This document shows, in pieces, positions 37,468 through 46,524 of a stretch of 62,295 nt of DNA. The notes beneath the pieces are model-generated. The model saw nothing but the letters and a program-made list of their open reading frames with translations, searched no databases and was not told the origin of the DNA. Both the position numbers and the translations under genes were made by a program. This DNA comes from a virus. Each line of letters begins with the position of its first letter. Position 1 is the stretch's first letter. The stretch is taken from the IMG/VR virus record IMGVR_UViG_3300043435_000756, positions 1 through 62,295 of that record. One strand, given 5' to 3'.

Positions 37468-39312
37468 ATGACTATAAAAGCATATGATGGAACAACATGG
37501 CAAACACAAAAATCATTAAAGATTTATAATGGTTTGTCTTGGTCAACCGCAAAACAAGCATGGATTTTTAACGGAACGAGCTGGTTAATAAATTATCCAG
37601 AGTCTCCTCAAAATGTATCTGGAGCATCTATATCCACACTATCTGGAACTGCAGGAAGAATTGGTTGTGTATATATTGCATCGGTAGGTTCATGGAATTC
37701 AAATGATGCATATATTCCCACTTCTTATTCGTATCAATGGACAAGAGATGGTTCAGATGTAGCTGGTCAAACAAATAATACTTATACTACAGGTGCAGCC
37801 GATGCTGACAAAGTAATAGGTTGTAGAGTAACAGCAACTAATTTTAGAGGAAGTACTCCATCTTCAGCAACTACAGGGCTTCAAATGCTAACACATGTCT
37901 CATCTTTAACTGGATCAAATACGACACTAACAGTAGGTTCTCCAACAGTTTCATTTAATCCAAATGGCTTAAGCTATAGCGGATCTTGGAACCTTGTACC
38001 AAATGCAACTACCTATGAAACCACGTCTGGAGGAACCGCAGGATCACCTTCAGTAGATTTAGGAAACAGAATATTTAGTGGAACTGGAACTGCAGGAAAT
38101 GCATCATTTTCAGTAAGAGCGGTAAATACAAATAGGAGGATTTCTTTAAGTTGGACAGCAGCAACTGGGGCAACATCTTATGATCTTTACGTTAACGGAG
38201 GGTTTTTTGGAAATGTGGGTAACACAACAACCTATCCATATACTCCACCTGACGACAATGCCAGAAACTTTACCATATATCCTAGATCATCAGGAAATGT
38301 TCAAGGCTACGGAGCATCAGTAACATCAACTATAGCAGCACCAGCAACACGAAGCGATTATGGAACAGGATCAGGAAATCTTGTCCAACCTAATGCAACT
38401 TCTCCTACATCTGCTAACGCCAGCGTATCTAGCACTAACCTATCCGTATCTTGGAGCGGAGCAACAAATGCAACTAAGTACAGAGTATATTGGGCACAAG
38501 GATCTAGCATATCTTTAGATCCAGCCGTATCTTACGATGCCCCAGAATGGACAGGAACTTCTGCCAGCTACAATGGATCATATGGAGAAGGAAATACTTA
38601 TTATTTTTATATATCAGCATCTGGAGACAACAATGTTTGGACACCGTATGGAGGGTATAAGGCATCAGGCACAGTTCCTGTAACCGCTCCAGGCACTCCC
38701 TCTGTATCTATAAGCAGTATTACTGCATCTTCATTTTTAATATCTTGGGGTGCAACAGCTGGCGCTGATTCTTATGCGGTCTCAGTAGGTACGTCACCTG
38801 GCGGTAGCAATATATTAAATACGTCTGGAATTACAGACACATCACGTGGTGTTACTGGGCTGTCTGCATCAACTACATATTACGCAACAGTAACTGCTTA
38901 CAAGAATATATACGGGTTTGGTTCCCCTGGCTCTACATCTGCAACGACTACTCAATCACCAACAATAAACTTTGGGACACCAACAAGGCCAACATTTTAT
39001 CGAAGCGGAACAACAGTTAAATGGGGAATGGACAACCCATCATTTTCAGGTCCATTCGATCCTTATGGAATAGAATGGGAAGTTGGAAACAATGCGTCTA
39101 CTGGCAACATCTCATCTGGAAATACAAAAAGTTATAATACCAGCTATATCTCTACTTCAGGACTGGGATCAGTTTGGAACTATATTGTTGGTACTCATGC
39201 TGGAGATATTCCTGCAACCTCAAGCCCTAGATATTTAAGATTTAGGATATACGGATATAACACAGTTACTAATGCGTTTGTCGATGGACCGTGGTCACCA
39301 TGGTCACTCTAA
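37468..39312 (+). CDS. multi-domain Ig/FN3-like fibre protein (614 aa)
   Basis: Begins with repeated short units DGTTWQTQKSLKIYNGLSW typical of fibre N-termini, then an Ig-like domain (YQWTRDGSDVAGQTNNTYTT), another (LSWTAATGATSYDLYVNGGF), and two FN3-like repeats (ISWGATAGADSYAVSVGTSP; LSVSWSGATNATKYRVYWAQ). Ends in a variable domain. Expected to bind surface carbohydrates or proteins. A ribosome site is weak (GGATAGC). Confidence 0.7.
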   Translation: MTIKAYDGTTWQTQKSLKIYNGLSWSTAKQAWIFNGTSWLINYPESPQNVSGASISTLSGTAGRIGCVYIASVGSWNSNDAYIPTSYSYQWTRDGSDVAGQTNNTYTTGAADADKVIGCRVTATNFRGSTPSSATTGLQMLTHVSSLTGSNTTLTVGSPTVSFNPNGLSYSGSWNLVPNATTYETTSGGTAGSPSVDLGNRIFSGTGTAGNASFSVRAVNTNRRISLSWTAATGATSYDLYVNGGFFGNVGNTTTYPYTPPDDNARNFTIYPRSSGNVQGYGASVTSTIAAPATRSDYGTGSGNLVQPNATSPTSANASVSSTNLSVSWSGATNATKYRVYWAQGSSISLDPAVSYDAPEWTGTSASYNGSYGEGNTYYFYISASGDNNVWTPYGGYKASGTVPVTAPGTPSVSISSITASSFLISWGATAGADSYAVSVGTSPGGSNILNTSGITDTSRGVTGLSASTTYYATVTAYKNIYGFGSPGSTSATTTQSPTINFGTPTRPTFYRSGTTVKWGMDNPSFSGPFDPYGIEWEVGNNASTGNISSGNTKSYNTSYISTSGLGSVWNYIVGTHAGDIPATSSPRYLRFRIYGYNTVTNAFVDGPWSPWSL

Positions 39313-39322
39313 GGAATATGAT

Positions 39323-39523
39323 ATGATATCTAAAGAAGAAAAGATTTTTATTATAGATGGTTACCTAAAATCAAAAGGTGCTGAAAGAATTATGTTGAAT
39401 GATAGGATTACTCCTGACTTAACTCAGGAGGAGCTTGCTGAAATAAACCTCAGCATAGAGTCAATAGATCAAAAGATTCAAGCCATTGAGTCTGAAAGAA
39501 TAAAAATAGAAGAAGGAGAATAA
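39323..39523 (+). CDS. coiled-coil small protein (66 aa)
   Basis: Start at 39323 chosen after AAGGA; a longer frame overlaps the preceding gene. MISKEEKIFIIDGYLKSKGA followed by an amphipathic helix (INLSIESIDQKIQAIESERI). Companion of the next gene; role unknown. Confidence 0.55.
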   Translation: MISKEEKIFIIDGYLKSKGAERIMLNDRITPDLTQEELAEINLSIESIDQKIQAIESERIKIEEGE

Positions 39524-39524
39524 A

Positions 39525-39722
39525 ATGCCAACATATACAGTTCTAACAAATGATGAGAAAGCAGCAATTGCTCAAGCAGAAATTAGAAATCTAGAGTATC
39601 AGATGTATACACTTGAAGTAAGACTTATCGCAGAAAATGCAAAGTCAGACCCAGATGAAACAGCTGTTTCAACTTTAACTACATTAATTGCTGAAAAGCA
39701 AACACAAATAGCAGCACTTTAA
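39525..39722 (+). CDS. coiled-coil small protein (65 aa)
   Basis: MPTYTVLTNDEKAAIAQAEI then a predicted coiled coil (RNLEYQMYTLEVRLIAENAK and TTLIAEKQTQIAAL). Likely a chaperone or trimeriser for fibres; two small coiled-coil genes in tandem before the LamG-like protein. Confidence 0.55.
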   Translation: MPTYTVLTNDEKAAIAQAEIRNLEYQMYTLEVRLIAENAKSDPDETAVSTLTTLIAEKQTQIAAL

Positions 39723-39740
39723 TTAAAAGAGGAGGATGGA

Positions 39741-41546
39741 ATGTCATATAAAAATAGAGTCTTAAACGACTTTCCAAACTCATTTTATTTATTAGATGAA
39801 GTGCAGTCAGGTGCTACTGACACATACACCGAGCTGTTATCTCAATATGCAACATACCAGGCTTTAAAAGATAGCGGTATCACATACGGACAAATAAGCG
39901 GTCTAGAGATATATGACTACTCAGGTAGTTTAAATAATGGTACCGCTTCCTTTGCATCCACAAAAGAGATAATGCCTTTAGTGACAGGATCCGTAAGAGG
40001 AACTGAGCTTTTGACATCAACAGTAATTAATTATAGCCCTAAAGGAATTGCAACAAAATACTATAAAGATAATTCTTTTTCTATAGAGGCATGGTGTGCA
40101 CTTCCAGGTTATAGCACAAGCACAACAATAGTTGGAGATGTCACTAATAACATTGGAATATTTTATCAGAATGGTAATATTATATTTAAAGTCGGGGCTA
40201 ATCAAGTTCAGGCTACAGTATCAAATTCTGAAGTAGTATATATAGTTGCCATATTTCAAAGCAATATTTTGTCGCTATATATAAACGGATTAATTGCTGA
40301 TGCATTAGAGATAGACTCATATAAGTTTTCTAATGAGTTAGTTGCTTTTCAAAGTGGACCAGCATCTGGAAGAGTTGTAGTAGACTGTGTTGCATTTTAT
40401 AGATATGCACTATCTGGAACTCAGATATTAAATCATTACTCTGAGGGAACTCAAGAAGTAAATATATCTCAAATTGTGGCAGCAGATAATGGGTACCTAT
40501 TTAGCATGAACACGGAATCAATTAGACCTAAGTTTATATACTCATACCCAACATCAAAGACATGGTACGAGGTGGCAACGGGAGGAATCTCAATATCTGA
40601 TGACAATTCATTTATCTATATACCAGAAACAGAAACTTCAGCAACGGCATCATTTACATTTACTGACTACTTCATTGTCCCAAGCTATTTAAATATCGAT
40701 ACATCCCAGATCCACTGGAGCAATGATGTAACTGGAATTCTTGTAGAGGCCAGCATCGATAATATTACTTGGCGGACATGCAAGAATGGAAGTCCTCTTC
40801 CTTATATCAATAAGAACGATAATCAATTTTCAGAGATAGTTTATTTAAGGATAACTCTATCCTCTGCAGATACAAGTAAATATCTTCCAATTCTTAGATC
40901 CCTAGAAATAGCCTTCTATACTGGAAAGAACTTTTATAGCGACAACTCGGGATATTATGTATCCTCTGCATATGACTACTCTCTACCCAAGGTTAATAGC
41001 AAGACCCTTTCTTATAATAAATACAATGGGCTTGTTATGTATGACGGACATGGATTCTCATTGAATTCTATTCCCGCCGTTTCTTGCATAGAGATGATAT
41101 ACACCCCACAGTATAATCAGAATGTCTTATTTTCAGGAGCTACTAAAAAGTACGAGTGGGATAATACGGGGCTAATAACAAAGACAGGGATCTCCTCAAT
41201 TTATGTCAATGGCATAGATAGGACGGCGGATACAAATGTCTGGAACTTCCTAGTAGTAGATACCCCACACCATATTGTAATAAATCTAACATCAACAGAC
41301 ACCAACATAAAATTTAATCAAAATCAGAATGACTCCAAGTCTGGGCTGGGCCATATGTATAACAATGTAGCCGTATATGAGAGCACCTTGTCCGTAAATC
41401 GGATATTAAACCATTACCTGCTATATACTGGGAATACAATTAATCAAATAAATGACACATCCTTTTCTATAGTAGAGTCATCTTTAGGTGACGATTCGAC
41501 CCCATTCTTTATAACCGTGGTAGAGCCAGAGTCAGTTACCATATAG
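39741..41546 (+). CDS. minor tail protein with LamG-like domains (601 aa)
   Basis: NRVLNDFPNSFYLLDEVQSG-type start, then a concanavalin-like domain (SIEAWCALPGYSTSTTIVGD, ILSLYINGLIADALEIDS, VAFYRYALSGTQILNHYSEG). A central variable beta domain precedes a second LamG-like domain ending IMNNVAVYESTLSVNRILNH-like (YNNVAVYESTLSVNRILNHY). The typical repeated closing helix RILNHY/QILNHY fits phage LamG tail proteins. Last gene of the fibre region. Confidence 0.75.
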   Translation: MSYKNRVLNDFPNSFYLLDEVQSGATDTYTELLSQYATYQALKDSGITYGQISGLEIYDYSGSLNNGTASFASTKEIMPLVTGSVRGTELLTSTVINYSPKGIATKYYKDNSFSIEAWCALPGYSTSTTIVGDVTNNIGIFYQNGNIIFKVGANQVQATVSNSEVVYIVAIFQSNILSLYINGLIADALEIDSYKFSNELVAFQSGPASGRVVVDCVAFYRYALSGTQILNHYSEGTQEVNISQIVAADNGYLFSMNTESIRPKFIYSYPTSKTWYEVATGGISISDDNSFIYIPETETSATASFTFTDYFIVPSYLNIDTSQIHWSNDVTGILVEASIDNITWRTCKNGSPLPYINKNDNQFSEIVYLRITLSSADTSKYLPILRSLEIAFYTGKNFYSDNSGYYVSSAYDYSLPKVNSKTLSYNKYNGLVMYDGHGFSLNSIPAVSCIEMIYTPQYNQNVLFSGATKKYEWDNTGLITKTGISSIYVNGIDRTADTNVWNFLVVDTPHHIVINLTSTDTNIKFNQNQNDSKSGLGHMYNNVAVYESTLSVNRILNHYLLYTGNTINQINDTSFSIVESSLGDDSTPFFITVVEPESVTI

Positions 41547-41594
41547 TTTTGTCCATCTGATGTACAAACTCTAGACTTTAGCACGAAATAATGG

Positions 41595-41600
41595 TATGAT
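41595..41600 (+). promoter_or_regulatory. extended -10 box for the gene before the portal
   Basis: AATGGTATGAT, close to three alternative starts (41603, 41609, 41615). If transcription begins 7 bases after the box, the start at 41609 would be near-leaderless. Confidence 0.45.
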
Positions 41601-41602
41601 TT

Positions 41603-41950
41603 ATGTCTATGGATATGAGCAAAGCTAGATATAACATTAATGAAGAAGAATCGATTCTGGGCATATATGTCTGGGAAATGCCAGATGGCAGATGGATTGG
41701 AGACGATGATGGGAACTTTCTTTCGATCACGTCCAAAAAAGGTAATAGATCCAACATCGATGCTTTGGCTAGAGAAGTTCGCTCGTTCGGCGTATACGAA
41801 GGCGGGCCTAAATTTCTTTCCGCTAGAAGGAAGATTGACGATGAAGAGTTCCAGCATCAAAAGCAAAGACTCGACTGGGGATTAGTTCCAGATCCATACG
41901 ATATAGGAAACTATAAAGACGAAATGAAGAAACTAGGTGGTTTAAGATGA
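41603..41950 (+). CDS. conserved hypothetical protein upstream of portal (115 aa)
   Basis: Starts MSMDMSKARYNINEEESILG; 113- and 111-residue alternatives from 41609 and 41615. Core GIYVWEMPDGRWIGDDDGNF then a helical domain and a C-terminal GLVPDPYDIGNYKDEMKKLG. ATGA overlap with the portal gene suggests coordinated expression with head genes. Not a recognisable terminase subunit. Confidence 0.7.
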   Translation: MSMDMSKARYNINEEESILGIYVWEMPDGRWIGDDDGNFLSITSKKGNRSNIDALAREVRSFGVYEGGPKFLSARRKIDDEEFQHQKQRLDWGLVPDPYDIGNYKDEMKKLGGLR

Positions 41951-43530
41951 CAGTAGAATTTCTTGGTGAAGATAACTCAGAAAACATTATCGACATATCA
42001 AATACAGCAGATTGGTTTTCTTTTAAAAAAGACGAAAAGAATAATGACCCATTTGCAGTAGGCCTAGAAGACCTAAAGAAGTTTAGAGGCTTAGGCTCAT
42101 CATTTAAGCGCAGAATTAATAGAGAATTCTCAAAGTCTTTTACTGGCATAGATGAAACAGGAACACAACAAAATCTACTTGCACAAGCCATAACTGGCTA
42201 TGCAATGTTCGATCTTATTGAGCCTCCATACAATCAAGAATACCTTTCAAAGATATATGAAATTTCAACATATAACTATGCAGCAATTAATGCAAAGGTT
42301 GCCAACATTGTTGGCCTAGGATATGACTTTGTTGAGACAAAGAAAACAAACGATGCCTTTGACTCTATTACAGATGATAAGCAATTAGAAAGAGCCCGTA
42401 GAAAGTTAAACAAGCTACGCCAAGATGTACACGCTTGGCTAGATACAACCAACGATGAAGATACATTTACCCAGACCCTGATTAAGGTTTATACAGACCT
42501 AGAAGCAACAGGAAATGGCTATATTGAAATAGGAAGAACAACAGGCGGAGACATAGGGTATATCGGTCATATCCCAGCAAAGACAATGCGTGTTCGTAGA
42601 CTAAGAGATGGCTTTGTTCAACTACTATACGGCAAGGCAGTATACTTTAGTAACTTCGGAGACAATGAAGTAGAGAACCCAATCGCTGGTCAAGAAGATC
42701 GCCCAAATGAAATTATTCATTTAAAGAAATATACACCAATGAACAACTACTACGGTATTCCAGATATTATTGCAGCACAGGTAGCCCTTGCTGGAAATGA
42801 ATTATCTGGCCGTTATAACCTAGACTACTTTGAAAACAAGGCGGTCCCAAGATATATCATTACAGTAAAGGGAGCAAAGCTTTCTCCAGAGTCAGAGCGT
42901 AAATTGCTTGAATTTTTTCAAGTAGGATTAAAGGGGAAGAATCACAGATCTCTATATGTTCCACTTCCAGCAGATAGCCCAGACTCAAAGGTTGAATTTA
43001 AAATGGAGCCTATTGAAGCAGGAAATCAGGAAGGCTCATTTGAGAAATATCGTAAATCAAATAGAGACGAAATCCTATTGGCCCACCGTGTTCCAATTAA
43101 TAAAATAGGAACCCCAGAGGGAGTTAATTTAGCGGTAGCCCGAGATGCCGATAAAACATTTAAAGAGCAGGTTTGCCGACCAGCTCAAATGATATTAGAG
43201 AAAAAAATTAATGCAATATTTGACGAAAAGACAGATGCCCTAACTTTAAAGTTTAATGAATTAACTTTAACGGATGAGGATACCCAATCTCAAATAGATG
43301 AAAGATATTTAAGAATGCAGGTAATTACTCCAAACGAAGTTAGAATTAGAAAGGGTATGATCCCTGTAGATGGCGGAGATGAAATGGTTGATTTAAAGCC
43401 ACAGCAAGCCGCTGACCAAAGGGCAACCGCTGGGAAAACCAGGGCCCGAGATTCCGAAAGGTCTGCAGGTTCTTCTGATAAAGTCGGAGAAGGACGAAAT
43501 GCCAAAGGCGACGGAAGACAGGTCGACTAA
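41947..43530 (+). CDS. portal protein (HK97/PBSX type, 527 aa)
   Basis: Forms the 12-fold ring through which DNA enters the capsid. Family marks: LLAQAITGYAMFDLIEPPYN, INAKVANIVGLGYDFVE, ATGNGYIEIGRTTGGDIGYI-GHIPAKTMRVRR, HLKKYTPMNNYYGIPDIIAA, NEIIHL and RDADKTFKEQVCRP-AQMILEKKINAI. C-terminal acidic/basic tail (KTRARDSERSAG). The length and order agree with PBSX-like portal proteins. Followed by the protease and capsid genes in the usual head order. Confidence 0.9.
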   Translation: MTVEFLGEDNSENIIDISNTADWFSFKKDEKNNDPFAVGLEDLKKFRGLGSSFKRRINREFSKSFTGIDETGTQQNLLAQAITGYAMFDLIEPPYNQEYLSKIYEISTYNYAAINAKVANIVGLGYDFVETKKTNDAFDSITDDKQLERARRKLNKLRQDVHAWLDTTNDEDTFTQTLIKVYTDLEATGNGYIEIGRTTGGDIGYIGHIPAKTMRVRRLRDGFVQLLYGKAVYFSNFGDNEVENPIAGQEDRPNEIIHLKKYTPMNNYYGIPDIIAAQVALAGNELSGRYNLDYFENKAVPRYIITVKGAKLSPESERKLLEFFQVGLKGKNHRSLYVPLPADSPDSKVEFKMEPIEAGNQEGSFEKYRKSNRDEILLAHRVPINKIGTPEGVNLAVARDADKTFKEQVCRPAQMILEKKINAIFDEKTDALTLKFNELTLTDEDTQSQIDERYLRMQVITPNEVRIRKGMIPVDGGDEMVDLKPQQAADQRATAGKTRARDSERSAGSSDKVGEGRNAKGDGRQVD

Positions 43531-43570
43531 GTCCACTCAACTGTTATTTGCTTTATAGTCTATAACACTA

Positions 43571-43576
43571 TAAAAT
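43571..43576 (+). promoter_or_regulatory. -10-like box for leaderless protease gene
   Basis: TATAAAAT with TAAAAT ending 7 bases before the ATG at 43584. No ribosome site is visible upstream of the ATG. Confidence 0.4.
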
Positions 43577-43583
43577 TAAGCAT

Positions 43584-44936
43584 ATGAACATTGAAAAGTC
43601 TTTATGGACCAGTGACGGCAACGTTATTAATCTGTCGGTGCCTTTTACTAAGGTTAACCGTGAAAAAAGAACTGTTTCTGGATTCGCTACGCTAGACAAT
43701 ATCGATCAAACTGGAGATGTTGTAACAGCGGAATCAAGCCTCAAGGCATTCGAAAATTTCCGTGGAAACATTCGTGAGATGCATGGATCAAATGCAGTAG
43801 GAAAGATGGTTTCTTTTAAGCCAGAAACTTTCTACGACCCAAAGTCAAAAGAGTTCTTCAATGGAGTATATGTTGATGCATACATTTCAAAGGGTGCTCA
43901 AGATACTTGGGAGAAGGTTCTAGACGGAACACTATCTGGATTTTCAATCGGCGGAAAGATTCTTGAATCAGATAACGAAGTAAACAAGGCGAATGGTAAG
44001 ACCGTAAGATTTATTAAGAACTATGAACTAATTGAGCTTTCTATTGTTGATTCACCAGCAAATGAACTTTGTAACATTCTTTCTATTCAGAAAGTAAATG
44101 GACAATACATTGCTAAGGGAATTGCAGTAGGCGTAGTAACTGAAAACATATTTTACTGTGAAGACAGTGATTCTGTTTTTATCTCAACAGATAAAACATA
44201 CGACTCTCCAGTATCTGGAAAGCCAGCGGAATTAATAGGATGGGTTGAAAGCTCAGACGTTAATAAAGCAAAAGAGATAGACAAGATTCTTGATGCATAT
44301 AAGCATTCAAGATTTACGTTGCCTGAAACACAAACAATTGCAAAACAGGCAAACGCAGAAGGAGGTAATGAAATGTCAGATAATACAGAAAACGTAGTTG
44401 TCGAAGATGTTGCAGCAGAGGCACCAGCCGAAGCAGTAGCAGAAGAAACAGCCGTTGAAGATACAGCAGTAGTTGCAGATGATGCAGCTCCAGCTGAAGC
44501 TCCTGCAGAAGCAGTAGCAGAAGACGTTCCTGCCGAGACTCTGGAAAAAGCAGCCGAAGTATCAGAAGATAAGGTTGATGAACCTGATTTTGCGAAGATG
44601 TTAGGCGATCTAAAAGGCTTTTTCTCAGAAACTCTAAACAAGGCATCTGAAGCAAATGCAGCACAAGTAACAACAATCCAATCGACTGTTGAAGCTTTCA
44701 GCAAGAGCGTAGATGCTAGAATTTCAGAGTTGGCAGAACAACACACAGCACTTTCAAGCGCTGTAAATAACATCAAGAGCACGATTGATGGTGTACAAAA
44801 GCGTGTCGACGCAGTAGAATCAGAGACTGCAATTAAGAAGTCTTCAGATCTTGGCCGATTTGAAGAAGCAACAACAATCAAAAAATCTAAATGGAACGGT
44901 TCTTTCCTCGGTTCCGTAAACGAAATATTCAACTAA
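43584..44936 (+). CDS. prohead protease with C-terminal scaffold domain (450 aa)
   Basis: Residues 1-175: XkdF-like serine protease fold, with REMHGSN (His67), TLSGFSIGGKI (Ser121) and the conserved LIELSIVDSPANE. Residues about 255-340: alanine/glutamate/valine-rich acidic linker (AEAPAEAVAEET). Residues about 350-430: coiled coil (FSETLNKASEANAAQVTTIQ, SSAVNNIKSTIDGVQKRVDA). The C-terminal part is expected to scaffold the prohead and be cleaved. An internal in-frame start at 44373 with an excellent ribosome site probably gives the scaffold alone. Confidence 0.85.
   Translation: MNIEKSLWTSDGNVINLSVPFTKVNREKRTVSGFATLDNIDQTGDVVTAESSLKAFENFRGNIREMHGSNAVGKMVSFKPETFYDPKSKEFFNGVYVDAYISKGAQDTWEKVLDGTLSGFSIGGKILESDNEVNKANGKTVRFIKNYELIELSIVDSPANELCNILSIQKVNGQYIAKGIAVGVVTENIFYCEDSDSVFISTDKTYDSPVSGKPAELIGWVESSDVNKAKEIDKILDAYKHSRFTLPETQTIAKQANAEGGNEMSDNTENVVVEDVAAEAPAEAVAEETAVEDTAVVADDAAPAEAPAEAVAEDVPAETLEKAAEVSEDKVDEPDFAKMLGDLKGFFSETLNKASEANAAQVTTIQSTVEAFSKSVDARISELAEQHTALSSAVNNIKSTIDGVQKRVDAVESETAIKKSSDLGRFEEATTIKKSKWNGSFLGSVNEIFN
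44373..44936 (+). CDS. probable separate scaffold protein from internal start (187 aa)
   Basis: The sequence GAAGGAGGTAATGAAATG places GGAGGT 6 bases upstream of an in-frame ATG, at residue 264 of the protease-scaffold protein. The product would begin MSDNTENVVVEDVAAEAPAE and contain only the acidic linker and coiled coil. This arrangement is known for lambda C/Nu3. Expression is predicted, not shown. Confidence 0.5.
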   Translation: MSDNTENVVVEDVAAEAPAEAVAEETAVEDTAVVADDAAPAEAPAEAVAEDVPAETLEKAAEVSEDKVDEPDFAKMLGDLKGFFSETLNKASEANAAQVTTIQSTVEAFSKSVDARISELAEQHTALSSAVNNIKSTIDGVQKRVDAVESETAIKKSSDLGRFEEATTIKKSKWNGSFLGSVNEIFN

Positions 44937-44949
44937 GGTAGGTATAAAA

Positions 44950-45999
44950 ATGAGCAATGAAACATTAGAAAAGGCCGTAGCAGCTGGTACTCAGGTATCA
45001 ACAGGATTCGGTTCAACAACTGGTGGAACAGGAGTACACGTAGGGTCTGAACTAGGCAACGGTGGACTTCTTAACCCAGAACAGTCTGCTCGCTTCCTTG
45101 ATTATATGTTCGACGCAACCGTTATCGGTAAGGTCGCACGTACAGTTCGTATGAAGTCAGACACAGCCGAGATTGACCGTATGTCCGTTGGTGAGAAGCT
45201 TATGAAGCTTGCATCAGAGGCAGACAACACCGCAATAAACAGTGGTGTAACTTTCTCAAAAATCTCTTTAACAACAAAGAAACTCCGCATGGACTGGGAG
45301 CTTTCAACAGAGTCTCTAGAAGATAACATCGAAGGTGCAGATCTAGAAGATCACATTGCACGTTTGATGGCGACACAAGCAGGAAATGACATCGAAGATG
45401 TTCTTCTTAACGGTGACACATCTCTAACAGGAGACGCTCTTTACAAGTCATTCGATGGCGTTGTAAAGAAGGCAAAGGCAAATGGCCGTGTCGTAGACGC
45501 AGCAGGAGCCGCAGTATCACGTGAAGTATTCAACAAGGCACTTAAGGCTATGCCACGTAAGTACAAGCAACGTCGTGGAGACCTTCGCTTCCTTGCTGGA
45601 TCAAACTTGATTCAGGATTTCCTATATGCTAACAGCATTGGAACAAACCAAACAATTCCACAAGATATCGCTTCAAGCGTAATCCGTGGTGGAGTTGCAC
45701 CACTAGGTGGACCAGCAGGATATGTGGCACCATTCGCATTCGGTATTCCGATTGTTGAAGTTCCACTACTTAATGAGACACAGACTGGTACATACGCAAC
45801 ACCAACAGGTTCACATGGAGATATCCACTTGACATTCCCAAATAACGTAGTTATTGGTATCAAGCGTGATGTAACCGTTTACCGTTTCTTCCAGCCACGT
45901 AAGGACACAATTGAGTACACAATGTATACTCGTGTTGGCGTTCAAATCGAGCAGGCAGACGCTTGGGTAGTTGTAAAGAACGTTAAGGTTGCTTCTTAA
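44950..45999 (+). CDS. major capsid protein (HK97 fold, 349 aa)
   Basis: Position directly after protease/scaffold, length, and sequence marks: GNGGLLNPEQSARFLDYMFD, TVRMKSDTAEIDRMSVGEKL, MDWELSTESLEDNIEGADLE, GIPIVEVPLL, HLTFPNNVVIGIKRDVTVYR and EQADAWVVVKNVKV. The initial about 40 residues may be the removable part. Codon use richer in preferred codons (CGT, GGT) fits high expression. A terminator follows (46026-46054). Confidence 0.9.
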   Translation: MSNETLEKAVAAGTQVSTGFGSTTGGTGVHVGSELGNGGLLNPEQSARFLDYMFDATVIGKVARTVRMKSDTAEIDRMSVGEKLMKLASEADNTAINSGVTFSKISLTTKKLRMDWELSTESLEDNIEGADLEDHIARLMATQAGNDIEDVLLNGDTSLTGDALYKSFDGVVKKAKANGRVVDAAGAAVSREVFNKALKAMPRKYKQRRGDLRFLAGSNLIQDFLYANSIGTNQTIPQDIASSVIRGGVAPLGGPAGYVAPFAFGIPIVEVPLLNETQTGTYATPTGSHGDIHLTFPNNVVIGIKRDVTVYRFFQPRKDTIEYTMYTRVGVQIEQADAWVVVKNVKVAS

Positions 46000-46025
46000 T
46001 TAATTTAAGATAAAACCCTCGAAAG

Positions 46026-46054
46026 GCCCCTAATTAATTTTAGGGGCTTTTCAT
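46026..46054 (+). terminator. rho-independent terminator after the capsid gene
   Basis: GCCCCTAA-N6-TTAGGGGC stem followed by TTTTCATTTT. The strong terminator after the capsid gene and the fresh promoter at 46071 should reduce read-through. Confidence 0.85.
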
Positions 46055-46070
46055 TTTAATTTATCAATGC

Positions 46071-46076
46071 TATAAT
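46071..46076 (+). promoter_or_regulatory. -10 box of the connector operon
   Basis: GCTATAATTG, with AAAGGAG ribosome site before the ATG at 46103, giving a leader of about 20 nt. No clear -35. Confidence 0.5.
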
Positions 46077-46102
46077 TGAAGAACCTAACAAAGGAGAAAT
46101 AT

Positions 46103-46510
46103 ATGTCATTTGAGACATTGAAGGTCGCAGAACTCAGAAAAATTGCAGAGGACTTTGCAGTTGATACTGATGGTATTAAAAGTAAGACAGATATCGTAGC
46201 CGCCCTTGCGGAAGAGGGAGTCACTTGGTCTGTTTATCAAAAAACTATTAAAGATATGGAAGACGCAACAGATGAATTTAACGAAGACGCAGAAGAGATT
46301 CTTCCTAGATTTAACCTAGATGCTCAGCCAGAAGATACAGTTCTAGTTAGAATGACTAGAGATAACTTCAGATACGATATCATTGGATTTACATTTACAA
46401 AAGAGCACCCTTTTATTGCAATGACAGAAGAAAATGCTCAAGAAATTTTTGATAAGGAGGAGGGCTTTAGATTAGCAACTCCAAAGGAAGTTCAGGAGTA
46501 TTACAACTAA
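46103..46510 (+). CDS. capsid-associated protein with SAP/Rho-N-like N-terminus (135 aa)
   Basis: Start at 46103 chosen for AAAGGAG; a longer frame from 46076 lies inside the promoter. Residues 1-35 (LKVAELRKIAEDFAVDTDGI-KSKTDIVAALAEEGV) are a helix-extended-helix motif frequent in phage proteins downstream of the capsid gene. The acidic rest (DTVLVRMTRDNFRYDIIGFTF) may be a small beta domain. Possible decoration or connector role. Confidence 0.7.
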   Translation: MSFETLKVAELRKIAEDFAVDTDGIKSKTDIVAALAEEGVTWSVYQKTIKDMEDATDEFNEDAEEILPRFNLDAQPEDTVLVRMTRDNFRYDIIGFTFTKEHPFIAMTEENAQEIFDKEEGFRLATPKEVQEYYN

Positions 46511-46524
46511 TCTAAGCTTATAAA

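Noticed and set aside
44153-44932. 259-codon antisense frame in the protease/scaffold gene
   Set aside because: Mirror of the Ala/Glu/Val-rich linker (Ala/Ser/Thr-rich product), overlaps a clear gene, and has no promoter or ribosome site.
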